Shown in pieces: positions 1 through 11,850 of a DNA stretch of 64,000 nt (its first letter is position 1; each line of letters opens with the position of its first letter). This DNA comes from Prostheceraeus crozeri (Eukaryota; Platyhelminthes; Polycladida; Euryleptidae): positions 124,001 through 188,000 of the forward strand of contig CAJQUW010016957.1 in assembly GCA_907163375.1 (NCBI GenBank), in the 5' to 3' direction. Under the pieces are notes generated by a model, which saw only the letters and a program-made list of their open reading frames with translations, was not told the DNA's origin and ran no database searches. The position numbers and the translations under genes were made by a program.

Positions 1-363
1 TATGTAGAAACTTTATGCATTTGTTTTCCAAATTCAATTTGAGAAGAAGGTATATAGAGAAAATATTAGAATTTTTTCATATACAAATGGTGAGGACAAG
101 GAACTGCTGCATGCATATGTCATAAAACTTCGAAAGATTTGGGATGTACATGTACTTTTCCTAACGTGTTAGGACACGATTTTCAAGAAACAGTATCATT
201 TATGTACAAAAGCAAATGGATAGAGCTTGCAACTTATAACTTCGTTTAAATCAGTATTGGGCCTACATTTACAAAAGATGCGAGCAAAAACTGAAATGAG
301 ATAGGTCTACGAAAGTAATTGCTATTCGTGATGCTATATTATACATAAACAGAGAAAATAGCA
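1..363. other. left-edge non-coding DNA
   Basis: AT-rich DNA with frequent stops in all frames. I see no coding, RNA or repeat signal. Confidence 0.5.
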
Positions 364-759
364 CTAAGGACAATGATCAATGCCGTCCTTTTTTCTTGAT
401 AGTAATCGCATCATACTTTTTACTTCAATATCAAGATCGTCTTGTTGAGCACTGTAAATTTCTCCGAAGGGTTGGATGATATCCGACTTTAAAAAATCTT
501 TGCTTCCAGGGGTCAGTGCCGATATACCTTTCATGATAACCTTATTTTCCTCGTTAAATCATCGGTTCAACTCGTTCATGCAAAGATCAATTATCGGATA
601 AAATACTTGTGTGCGGAAATCAATAATGGAAGAGAATCCCAGTGAAGACATAACTACACTGCCTTTTAAGCATTTCGATTGCTTTCTAATTCTTTTTCTT
701 GTGCTTGTTTTTTTCAAGACCACAAGCATCACAAAGCCCATCTGCTTGATTTGTTTCAT
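364..759 (-). pseudogene. hAT-type (zinc-finger MYM1-like) transposase relic
   Basis: Fragment of a transposase gene read leftward. The translated piece has a basic stretch, then FRTQVFYPIIDLCMNEL, and after one in-frame TGA (559-561) it continues NKVIMKGISALTPGSKDFL...IIQPFGEIYS, ending near a KRKK-like basic patch. The order 'F R x x x F Y P x x D ... E L', 'M K G x x A L x P x S x x F L', 'PF' is what I know from the middle of DUF4371/zinc-finger MYM1-like hAT transposases. About 130 codons remain of a family that is normally 500-800 residues long, so this is a broken fragment with no visible terminal repeats. It is not expected to be functional. The family call is from motif memory, not a search. 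Confidence 0.55.
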
Positions 760-3437
760 AACTCCTTGGCCTGGCTAAGTTGAACCCGGAGAAAGTTTAA
801 CCTTATTATCTAGACTCTTACAAATTGAATTAGAAATATTTCGATTATATAAAAAGTGAAATTTAGATATAGGCATACTAAATGTGCATTGATGTCCAAT
901 TGCAAGCAAATTATGTATACTGCATTATTATGAATATCACTTGGGAACTACAACCTTGAGTTTAACTACAAAGCATTTTGTATGACTGACCATTTGACTG
1001 CATGGGATGCAGACTATTTGCCTACACAGATGCTATGGTTATATGACTACCCATACTGTAGGTTACAATGCATGTATATCTGAATGTATGTGACTTCTGT
1101 ATTTCGCTATAGTAAAAGGGATTTTCAGTCAAAAAGATGCAAATTGTTCTTGAGTACTTTCAAAGTATATTTGCAATTATTAAAGCCTATCTTAACTACT
1201 TCCAAGATGAGACTTGCCAAGATCTCATGTTTGAAGCTGCTGTCGAATCGATTGCAATTTTAAACTTCCGTCTGCACTCTCAGTCCGGTCCCTCTCAGAT
1301 TGTCTTAATTTCTATTAAAACATACTGTAAGTGGTGGCCAGCCGTCACTGGGGTGTCCCTACTTCTCATGGCCAAGTCAGTGGTACATCTATGCCTTCAT
1401 TTTTTCCTTCGACTGCTTCACTCAGCGGAAAAATTCCACATTCTCGCCAAAGTCAGCCACCTGGGATGATGTCCCAGTAGCGAGGGCCGACACGTCGAAG
1501 TTAGTCGGAACTGCTTCCAGAAACGACGCAGCGGCCAGGCAATAGAGCCGCTGAGGAGGTTACTCCATACCTTACTGTATCACTGACTTTGAAAGTAAGG
1601 CATCAATTCATGATTTGACATTCTGTGTAGCAGATCGACTTACCGTTTGAACTAATCGACAACGCGAACAACAGGCGTTCTAGTGACTCTTGAATCAGTC
1701 GTGCGACTTCAGAAATGGTGCAGATGTGGCGTTTCGTTTTCCTTTAAACATCCAAATGAAAGCACATCACATGACTGTAGCATATTTGGACCATCTCATT
1801 GGTAAAATAGCAAGATCATCGCACGATATGGTCTACGCACGCTCGCTACGCTCGCGCAAAATTTGATCGATCACACCACTACCGAAATCTGAATTATCTC
1901 CTTGTCTCTCATTGATTGTATTAGCAGGTGGAAATCTCTAGTAGAAAATCGCTTATCTATTATCCTATCTCATCCTCATCATTCAAAAAATCCACTGAGA
2001 ATTCAGTTATAATGCTACATGTTAATAGGTAGCAAATCTATTAGATAAAATACGCTCGTATATTCTAAACACGGCAAAATCATCAAAAATGGCAATTGCT
2101 CCTTCATATTGTCAGCTGTTCTAATTATTCATTAAAGTAATGTCTCAGAATAAGATCTCAGAAACGTGATATCGAACCTTAACGACGATAACAAACTTTT
2201 ATCTTGTGTTTAATGATCTATTATAGTTGTGCACGTGTCAACAATTATCAAATAACCAAAAACACGACACAGAGAAAATCTCTTCCCTATACAATCTTGC
2301 TACCGCTCAGCAGTATAAAGAGATAAAGTTGTAAACAAAAATGATTGTAGTAAATGTTGCTGACTTGGCTAGCAATCCAAGTCAATATCTAATGCAACGA
2401 TTCGCAACCGTACTCTCAATTATTGTAATGCAAAATATAGGTGCTGCAGGCCGACTGCCGACAAAATTTAATCCGGGTGCCGACAGTGGCCCTGCCGACG
2501 GAGGGTCCAATAATTTTCTTGGGGGGCATGTGCCCCCCCAGGACCCCCCGTAGCGCCACCCCTGTCCTCCATCAAGAGCGGAGTCAGACAAGTGATGCAG
2601 CGTCATACATTCTTGAGAGTGGCGACACGCTATTTTTCATAAAACCCAGCGCTAACACCCTTTTCAAAATACTTAGTCTAAGCCCATTACGCGCTACTGG
2701 CAATCTAATTGGCCGACAGAACAGGTTCCCGGGCCGTGACAGGCAACGTAGGAAAAGTGTCCGCTATAAATTCTCTTTTTAGTGCGGTTGCTGTTGCGTC
2801 AGTGCTTCCTGAGGTTTCTAAAGCCTTCAAAGAATGTCACAGGAGACGGCCATTCTTCAAAAAATTTCTTCATGTAGTATTATAACACACCAAATTACTT
2901 TCGCGCCTGTCTATGTCTCATCGGAGCGAGTAATGTATCAACCACCTCATTGTGCACTGTTAGCAGACAAGTTGGTCAGCTGATTTACACGAATTCGGAC
3001 AATGCCGGTACTCATTACTCCGGTAAGCCTAACCGCCGTTGGTCATCAGACATCGAAAATCGAAGCCTTGTCAGTGCGCGATTATTTCTTGAAATCTGTG
3101 ATGATTCAGGCCATCTGCTCTATGACTGTATACCAAAACAATTTCATCGTTCCTTGAAGTTAGTCGTTGACTATGCCCGCACATCAGTACGGTATAAAGT
3201 TGCTTTAAATATCTAGTGCAAAGATACGGGACGAAGATAGTTACTCACTTTATTTACCCTAATAATGTCATCAATTACAGCTAAAGTTGAAATTCTTGAA
3301 GTTCTATTCTTAGATGGCTTTTTGATTCTTCCCATTGCTCGTATGCTTCTCACTGAATCAAATTGAATGAACTTTCGCAGTTTGGCTAAATTTATAAAAC
3401 ATATTAGTCAAACAAGACATTTTCCACATTTTAAACA
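760..3437. other. non-coding DNA, no gene recognised
   Basis: Short open frames here have no recognisable domain and atypical composition. The only striking local structure is a GC-rich near-palindrome at 2521-2538 (GGGGGGCA/TGCCCCCC arms) followed by another C-run, probably part of an unclassified dispersed repeat covering about 2440-2560. Confidence 0.45.
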
Positions 3438-4093
3438 GGGTTGGTTCGTTAACCATAATTCTGCCGACAGATAATTCAACCCATTCAATATATTGCCGCC
3501 AAAATATTTTCCGACTTAATGAGCGACGTCATAACATTGACACTAACAGAATATTCAGTCAGCTTCGGTGTTACACCGTCGATCATTAAGTCACAATTTT
3601 AGGTGATGAACAAGTCCATGTCTGGTAAGAACTTTATGGTCGAATGGTCAGTTCCATCAAAGTTCAGTCCCTTGGTTCAGTTCATGACGATTAAATTAGA
3701 CGATGGTGGAAAGACAGTGACAAATGCTTGAGTCAATTCATTCGATGTCGTGTTAAATATCCATCCTCGAGGAATCTAATGACCGAGGAATTTCAGTGAC
3801 TTCCATGAAGACGGACCTGACCATCAACAAATTAGAGTCAAACATGCGTCAAAGCAACGTAAAGTGCTTAAAATGCACACCACAAGTCTCAGCCAGGCAA
3901 GTCCCATTTAATATTCTGCCGGTAGAATATTAAGCCGACTTAATGAACGACGGTATAACACCGAAACTGGCAAATTATTCAGTCGCTTTCGATGTTATAC
4001 CGTCGTTGATTAAGTCGGCTGAATATTCTGCCAGTAGAATATTAAATCGGTTTAATTTTCTGTCGGCAGAATTTTAGTTAATGAACAGGCCCA
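3438..4093. repeat. palindromic MITE-like element or pair of related copies
   Basis: The left end reads inward GGGTTGGTTCGTTAACC then ATTCTGCCGACAGA; the right end, reverse-complemented, reads GGGCCTGTTCATTAACT then ATTCTGCCGACAGA, giving an imperfect terminal inverted repeat of about 39 bp. Each end carries its own internal hairpin (CGACTTAATGA...TCATTAAGTC near 3520-3600, and GCCGACTTAATGAACGACGG paired with its complement near 3935-4020). It could be one 656-bp element or two copies of a shorter palindromic MITE in opposite orientation. No coding potential. Confidence 0.55.
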
Positions 4094-7000
4094 TTAGCTG
4101 CATAGTCATCAGCAGATGCATAGAATTGATAAGTTTTTTACGAAATTGTCGATTGCATCTCTTGAATGACCCCTCATTCCTCATGACTGATTGTCTTAAA
4201 TTACTGATTTTGTAATTTTTCAATGCTGAATATGAACAAAGAAGAGCGTGAAGCAGCATGAACTCTATGGCATGAAGCATGACAAAGTGGAAAATAGATG
4301 TTCTCTTTGTTTAGCTATATCGTTTTTCAAGGCAATCTTTCTAAACTGAAAAATCGATAGAGGAGAAAGCCCTTATTTTTGAGATTCTTGCCTACACTCA
4401 TGCCTTTTCATTCATATTTAGCCCATAACTGTTGAATCTGATATCAAGAACTTAGCTGCAGTGTTAGCATCTTTTGTCATGATTCATCTTTCTAATAAGG
4501 GGCAACATCTTTCCAAGCAGGTTCTCTGAGCGACAGTACTAGTTCAGTTTAGGCTACTCACGTACGGACAGTTCAGTATTTCGATGATTAATCCCTGTGG
4601 TTCTATGATGTCATACATGTCCATAGTTGTCACAGGATGGATTTCATATGCGAGACTTGAATTAAACAGAAAAAGAATGTCTTCAAATTGGTCATCTCCT
4701 CGGTAACATTTCTTCAGTTTGGCAATTTAGGAATTGCCAGCTAAATGTCATATGTTATTCTTTATACTGCTACCAAAGCGTATTGCTATATTGATGTCGA
4801 TTTCGTAGAATTTTGGACGTCAACCATGCAATGTACACAAATTTCGTATGTTCAGCTTGGTCATTGAACTTCATAAACAAGTCAGCTTTCTTATTATCCA
4901 CTGAATTGACCCTAACAAAATGCAATGCACAAAATTGCCTGCTCTTCATGGTGGGACCTTTGATGTCTTCGAGGAACAATTTAATCGCATCAGTGACCTC
5001 AAATAAGATGAAAGAAGGTGAAAGACTTAGTATCCACTTAATAACATTATTATTTAGTCTGGACGTGTTTCTGTTCAGTTATTTGCGGTATTTTGTCAGG
5101 GTAGATAAGGATGCAACGGATTTGTAAATTTAACATCTGACCGGGACCGGATTGCCCTAGTTGACCTAGTCGACATGGTCATTACTATGATGTCATTTTT
5201 ACTCAAACTTTCTATGCAAATTGGCTCCTTGTGAAGTTCGTGTTTAGCAAAGCGCAATGCAGAATTCTACTTTGAAACGAAACCATCTGTATGGCTGAAA
5301 TGCATCACACTGCACCGAATTTACATCATTCATGCTGGAATTTGAACAGTTCAGAGACGTATTGTCTTGATATTGTCGAAAATTCGACTCTTGTCACATT
5401 TTGCTTGATAATGAATATTACTTCAAATTTTTGAAGGAAACGTTCCTTCGACAGACTTGTGTAGCAGTAGATTTTCAATAAACAAGAATTATAATGATTA
5501 GCTAACAATATAACTAAATTCGATTAAAAATTGATTAGTAGTAATATCGACAGCAACATGCCCTTCGAGATGTTGTAATTTCGCAGTGAATTGTCGCTTC
5601 TTATACAATAGCCTATATCGTACGATATCGTATTATGAATTATGCGTTTACTTCTTGTCTGGCAAAAATTCAGAACTTTTAGGCCTAGATTTTTGTGCTA
5701 AGAAAACCCTAGAAAAGACACGGCGATTCTATCGCGTTCCTTCCTGTCGACAATTCGATAATAAAACATTGCATTACGCGCATATATTGAGATTATTCCT
5801 TAGAATGTTTCAAGTTATAATTCTATATGCTCTAGTGCTTTAGTGACATTAATTTGCATTATGATGCCGAAATCATATCGAACTATTGGAATCATAATGA
5901 TGGTGCACGAATTTGATTTTTAAATTGTTTCTTTATTTCTTCACCTATGTGGCACCCTTATACCTTTTTGTTTGCACCGCAGTTGAAATCATTGTGCTAT
6001 ATAAATCATGTCATTTTGTTTTTTTCATATACGAGTTGTACATAATACAAGACCATTTTGGGTGCACTTGTACGAGCGCTATAATATATCACTGGTAGAC
6101 TAAGTTCATCGACTTGGTTTTCATTTCACTTCACAAAGTAACAATAATCGTGAAATAACTATTGTAGTACGTATACGTTAACATGTTCAAATACGAAGCA
6201 GGATTGTAGCCCTATATTGAGAAAAACGCTACCCATATTGATAGCCCAGAAACGAGGACTTAGATAGGCCTATTGGAATATATTGACTCATTTTATTTCA
6301 GGTACTTGAGTGCAATTTTTACTTGTTGCAAGTTCTTAGATTGTTTGGTTTACATTACGTTAATGCAGCTGCGCAAATTTTGTGCGCCTGCGCAAAAAAT
6401 GCAGGTCTGTGATTACTCCTCAAATTCCTCAGATTCCTCAAATTTGTTTATTACTCCTCAAATCCTCAAAAATTCCTCAAATATAGCTAAACTATGAGAC
6501 ATTCCTCAAATATGACACACTACAGACTAAATGAAGGATAATGTATTGTTTTTTGGCGAATGGCGATTATATGTAAACTTCCAAACAAGAAGCTAAGATA
6601 GAATCCTATAACATGTACCCTACATCCATACTGCTGATCATGAATCACTCATGATTTATTACTTAATAATTTTTCTCTTACACACCTGGTAGATTTTAGA
6701 TAGCGTAATCCCGCTGTGCTAGCTAGATCTGATATTTTGATTGGAAACATACCTGTCCTTTTATCATCTGAATGGGCAGACTGTTAAATAGAATCTTTTC
6801 AATATATAAGTGATAACCATAATTTTGAAAAGAACGACTTACTCACCAATTCATTCCATATGAGGAGAGGAGAACCGTTGTTGTCCTTCAAGTATCTTTA
6901 AATTTCTAGACATTTTATGACATAATGATTTTCTTTTAGTCATGTCATATTTAGCCAGTCGTTAGCTTGTTTTTTTTAATTTTGTTACCTTGACGCATTT

Positions 7001-9329
7001 TGTTACGTTGAATTGATCTTGTTTCATGTCGTTTTCTTTTCTGCAAGCTACATGGATGCACATGTTCTTTTTCGTCCGGACTTATTTTGCTAAGCAGAGA
7101 AGTTGTCCGAAGTTATTGTCTGTCGAACTCACTCATTATATACTTTCACGTATTTAATGAGTAAAACACTGCGATCAACCTACAGAAATTGTATATTTGA
7201 ACACTGCAAGCAATTTTTTTACTTATAACATCATAATATTGCTTAGAATTCCAACAATAAAATGCACATTCAATTATTTTCATTAATTATCTTGACCTTT
7301 TTCACAACCTTCTTTATATGTTTCTGCGACTATATGGCTGCTAAATGCATGCCTGTACTTCTTAAAGAACTTAAGGATATCGATCTTCTATATCCATTAT
7401 ATTATAACATGTAGGTAGCCCAGCCCACTTGGATTTCTGTGCTCTTATCAACTGAAGCGTTTGCTTCACTCATTCTCTTCCATTTTTTTCCGCTGAACAT
7501 GAACACATCTGACGGGGTAAAGCGGATAGTCCCTAAATTTAGTGTCTATCTGCCTCCTAGTATGAAGCTCTGCTATCCCATGAGTCTCTTTGCAGCTACG
7601 TTTTCCAGGGTGTACCAACCGACATTTATCCTGGATTAATTATTCACTTACAGATCGTTTTCATAATTTGTTAAACACAGGTTGGTGTGAACCTAGTGCA
7701 CATGTTGCTTATCGCTGCATGCGAAATTCAATAATTAAGACATTGAACCACATATTACTGGGTTGGTAGATTTTCAACCTAGTCTACTGCAAGATGTGGA
7801 TGTCAATATCTCTGCGCAACTTCATGCGAATAGAGGTGATCATCTTTCACTCTTTGCCCGTATGAGACCAACAACTTAATTGGCAAGCCGGTTCCCGACA
7901 CTTGTTTTGTGTTGTATGAGAGAATTCATGTTCATTTGAATGTAGATCGGAGCGATGTGATCAAAGCGCTAACAAGTAAACAAGACCCACCAAAACGTAT
8001 GCAGTATAAAGTAATATTAATAAATTAGTGTAATGTCGCATCCTTCATAATAAATTACTGACTTTTTTTAAGTCTCAAGCATTCCGTCAACAATTTTAAG
8101 CTTTCTATACTTATGGGTTACTCTCATCCCAAATTTGTCTAAAGTCCGTAAAAATTAATCGTTACAAAGCCCCAGATGCATGTAGTTGAGGATATATCCT
8201 ACATTCAAAAAATTGCAGTATACAAATCTGACAAGCATAATTGAATTGGAGACGATAGCGTGGAGCAGAGCGATATCAGCAGCTTGATCTGACAGCCTCT
8301 GTTCGACACATTCTAAGCAGATAATACTTGAGGCAACAAATTAATTTCGTAACAACGCGGGAAGTGATTATGACCAAGTCAGTATTCCTTTGCAATATAC
8401 ACAACTCCAAAAAGTGTGGCGGAGTGTGGTATGGTCAACCCTGGGGTTACCTCCTTCGGTGTGACTTTCAGGATTTGAAGTTTGGCCCAAAATTCGTGCT
8501 AAAATTTGGAGTTTTTCTTGCAATTATCATACTAGGCTTCATTTCCATTCCTCAATTTTTTCACAAAAAATCCTCAATTTTTTTCATAGGTTAATCACAG
8601 GCCTGAAAATGACATTTTGTCGTTTGGCAACCCTGGATACAATGTTTTTGGCGCGTCACGAGTAGGCCTACTTAGAATTCTTGTCGCATCACTAGTGCAG
8701 GACATCGAACGTAAAGGATGTTAAAATTTGTAGGCCTACTTACAGCAGACCTTCCGCTGTGATAACAATATTTAACGTAACAAGGTGCGTCAAGATGGCT
8801 AAATTAAAAAATGTCAAAATTATGACCTATTTACAGACTTCAGTCAAACTCATGGTTTGTTGTTCATGAATAGGGATGAATGAATAGGGATGTGGAAGAA
8901 GTGGAGTTTCACAAGAGACGGAAACATACCATATGAAGAGAGAGCTTGTATTTTGAACGGATAGCTAGTATAAATGGGTCAACCCAACTATTTCAGGAAG
9001 CTCATTCTTTCCAAGGCCAAAGCACATACGGAGGCAGTGCTGAGGCTTCTGAAAGAAACTGAAGTGAAGGGTCGATAAATGTTGTTATGATGCATTTTCT
9101 AACTTTTCGTATGTGCAGTTCGTAATAATTGTTTTGAGCTGGTTATTATTTATCAAATATTCGTAATTTTTGTATGCGTTGATGATGGACTTGATCGACA
9201 TGTTTTCCATGTATTTCATGTGTATATTTTCATTGTTAAGGCCTATAGTAATTAGCAATAAATCGTGACGAATTATCAGCAATGTTGCGACACTGTTTGC
9301 TTCCCTAAACACTTAGATAGTGAATCCTA
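4094..9329. other. long gene-free stretch
   Basis: No open frame here shows a domain, splice context or protein-like composition that I recognise. There are short low-complexity patches, for example repeated 'CCTCAAAT' words at 6410-6510 and a similar patch at 8530-8590. These may be remnants of a dispersed repeat, but I could not define ends. Confidence 0.4.
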
Positions 9330-11850
9330 ATGAGTCTGAAAATTATATTAAATGCTTTTAAGCATGAAGTAATGAACGTTATTAAAAAATAAGTGGATCT
9401 TACTAAAAATTCGGAGCAATATAAGGAAGTACAATCTCAAGTAAGGCAATCCAAGCATAATTTGGCTTTGGTTTCCACTGATAGATCTAGGCGTCTATGT
9501 GTAACGCTAAAGCAGCGTTTGTCAATAATACAAGCAAATTATTAGAAGACATTAATCCTTAGGCTACGTTCAGTATCTAGATGTCTTCAAATATAGTTAG
9601 TTATCCAGTTTTATTCCAGTGATTTCCCCGTGTCCGTGGGCGGCCGGATGTTCCTTATCGTGCAGCAATCGCCTTTACACATCGTCTCTATTTCCCTCTG
9701 TCCAATGCGTCCTTTTTCGTCAGGTCTATCCTCCGACATTCCTCATCCACTTGCGTCTTCCACATTTTCTTGGGTCGTCATCGCTTTCTTTTACCCTAAA
9801 CTTCAAAATTCAGCGCTCTCAAAGCACTACCTTCATCCCTCCTCAAAACATGGCCATGCCATCTCACTCCATTTGCCATTACTAAACTATCAACACCCTT
9901 ATTCAACCCAAGCAAGCGCATCAGCTCTTCAGTGCTCCTCTTATCCATAATTTTGACACCACACATAGTCCTCACCATCGCCCTTTCCGTTCGTCTCAGA
10001 ATAGCCAGCTCAGTTTCTCTCAAAGTCCATGTTTCGCTTCTATGCATCAAGCAAGGTCTTACATAGCGGCGATAGATTTTGCCCTTCATCTTCAACGTGA
10101 ATTTTCTTTCTGTCAACAGCTCTCCGCACTCTCTAAATTTCAACCACCCAAGTATTGTTCGGAATGGATTTGTGCGGTCGCCCAGGTAACTGAAACCATT
10201 CACCGTTTCCACTTGATCATTAAATCTCTCAATCGTCTCTTCACTCACTTCCTTTGCATTTCTCGCTTTCAAAACCTTCCGCCAGCCTCCTCGTCACCCT
10301 CTTCATCTTGGCACATCTTTCATGAACGTCAGGCAAATAAAATTATTAGAATTTAGAACGCCTCCTTGTTTCTGGTTCCGAACCAGCGACCTTTATAACT
10401 TTCATCGAAGACCACAAACAACCGGTGAACGGTGATTATTACATGAGGCCTATAACTTCATCTATTAACACCGACGGAAAAGGTGGATTGGAGATGTAAT
10501 AAGATTTCGAACAATTAATCAAAATTTGTCCCTGTTCATTTGAGTAGCTCTGAAGAATCAATAAGTAACCTAAATAAATTAACTGATATAGAAGATTGAG
10601 ACGTTTTTATATCTCTTGATGTAATTTCTCTGTATTCTGTCGTTCCCTTAGAATTAGCAGTAAAAGAAGTTAGTAATTTTCCTCGTACTTACCGATTTCT
10701 AGTTGATAACCTCAGTATTACCCCGACGACTTTTCTAAGTGTTTAAAATGTGTTACTTACAATTATGAAATTATTTTTAATGTTGAAATTTACAATGCGC
10801 TGTAGTGCCAATGGGAACTCACTATGCTCCATCGTTTGCTGTGGTCTTTGAGTTGCATCGAAAATATTGCGCTTGCTTTTCTTAATGAAAAAAATATTTA
10901 CCCTGAAATTTACAAATGATACATAGATGATATAATAATGGGTCCGTTCCCTAAAGACAGCAGCACACTTAATAACATTTTGAATGCTTTTAACGAAGTT
11001 AGCGAAAATATTAGTTTCACAATAGAAATTCCTCAAAAAAATACTCAAATTTTCTGGGCATGAATGTATGGATCGATAGCAATGAAATTAAATACAAATG
11101 TTTTGCTAAAGAGGTATGTTCACACAACTGTCTGGGTAAAGCTATCTTGTTTCAAAATCACATTGAAAAATTCACTAATAAGAAGATTAATGCTGCTAAA
11201 AATAGATACGGTTCAGAACCTGATAAAAGTGAAGCAATAGAAATTGTAAAGAAAAAGTTAAAGAAATAAGTAAAATGATAATTACCCAAGGTAATAATGA
11301 TAAAGACTGTAATCGTAAAGTGAATAGTAATAAAGATAAAAGTAAAAATAAACACAATAGTAATTCTTATGTTTAAAAAAATAAAACTTGTAACTTCATG
11401 CTCGCATTCGTTAGCGATAGCATGAATAGAACAGTTAATTCTCTCGTAAATAGATATGATCTTTACGTAATATTAGTTAACACAGGCATAACAAGGTTAA
11501 GGATGTTTTTCAAGATGAATATTTCTAAACATGATGGTTATGAGGTCACCCGTCTGAGGTTATGTTGGTTATGTTGTCTACCATCTGAGTATGGCTATAA
11601 TATTAGTAATGTAGTGTGCGAGTTTGTATGCAAGAAGTGTGGCGGTAATTATATTGGTAAAACTTGTAGGTCCTTCCGTACACGGTATCTAGAACATAGG
11701 CGGAGCATCGTTAGTAATGATGAAAGTGCGTTGAATGTACATGTTCGTGATTGTGAGACTGAGAGAGCATAGAATGTTTGTGTATTTAACTGTCCGTGGC
11801 AGATAAATGAAAGTTCTCGTTGATAAGGGGTCGGAATTCCAAACATCCGA
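9330..11850 (+). mobile_element. Penelope-like retroelement fossil with GIY-YIG part (copy A)
   Basis: Scattered blocks in the order expected for a Penelope-like element: an N-terminal block near 9340-9550, an 'ATFITFIEDHKQPVNG...MRPI' block near 10400-10470, RT motif A (FISLDVISLYSVVPLE) near 10600-10650, motif B (MGTHYAPSF) near 10810, motif C (YIDDIIMG) near 10920, and a C-terminal GIY-YIG nuclease block (YIGKTCRSFRTRYLEHRRS) near 11650-11710. The element is broken many times and old. An RTE-type LINE relic lies inside it on the opposite strand at about 9593-10350. The protein differs clearly from the 49-54 kb Penelope-like copies, so it is a separate family. Confidence 0.7.
9593..10350 (-). 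mobile_element. RTE-type LINE 3' relic inside Penelope-like copy A
   Basis: The complementary strand encodes the C-terminal part of an RTE-like reverse transcriptase: FSYLGD, KFRECGELL, LKMKGKIYRRYVRPCLMH, SETW, AMVRTMCGVK, NGVRWHGHVLRRDEGSA. This is the thumb/connection region after the catalytic YADD. The element is 5'-truncated near 10350, and its 3' end at about 9593 shares its terminal bases and the TTAGTTAGTTATCC tail (plus-strand view) with the relic at 16.8 kb. The 158-codon frame at 9796-10272 is open; downstream coding is shifted. No convincing target-site duplication seen. Confidence 0.75.

Noticed and set aside
1137-1469. 110-codon plus-strand frame with hydrophobic segments
   Set aside because: No recognisable domain, no splice or promoter context, composition typical of AT-rich non-coding DNA.
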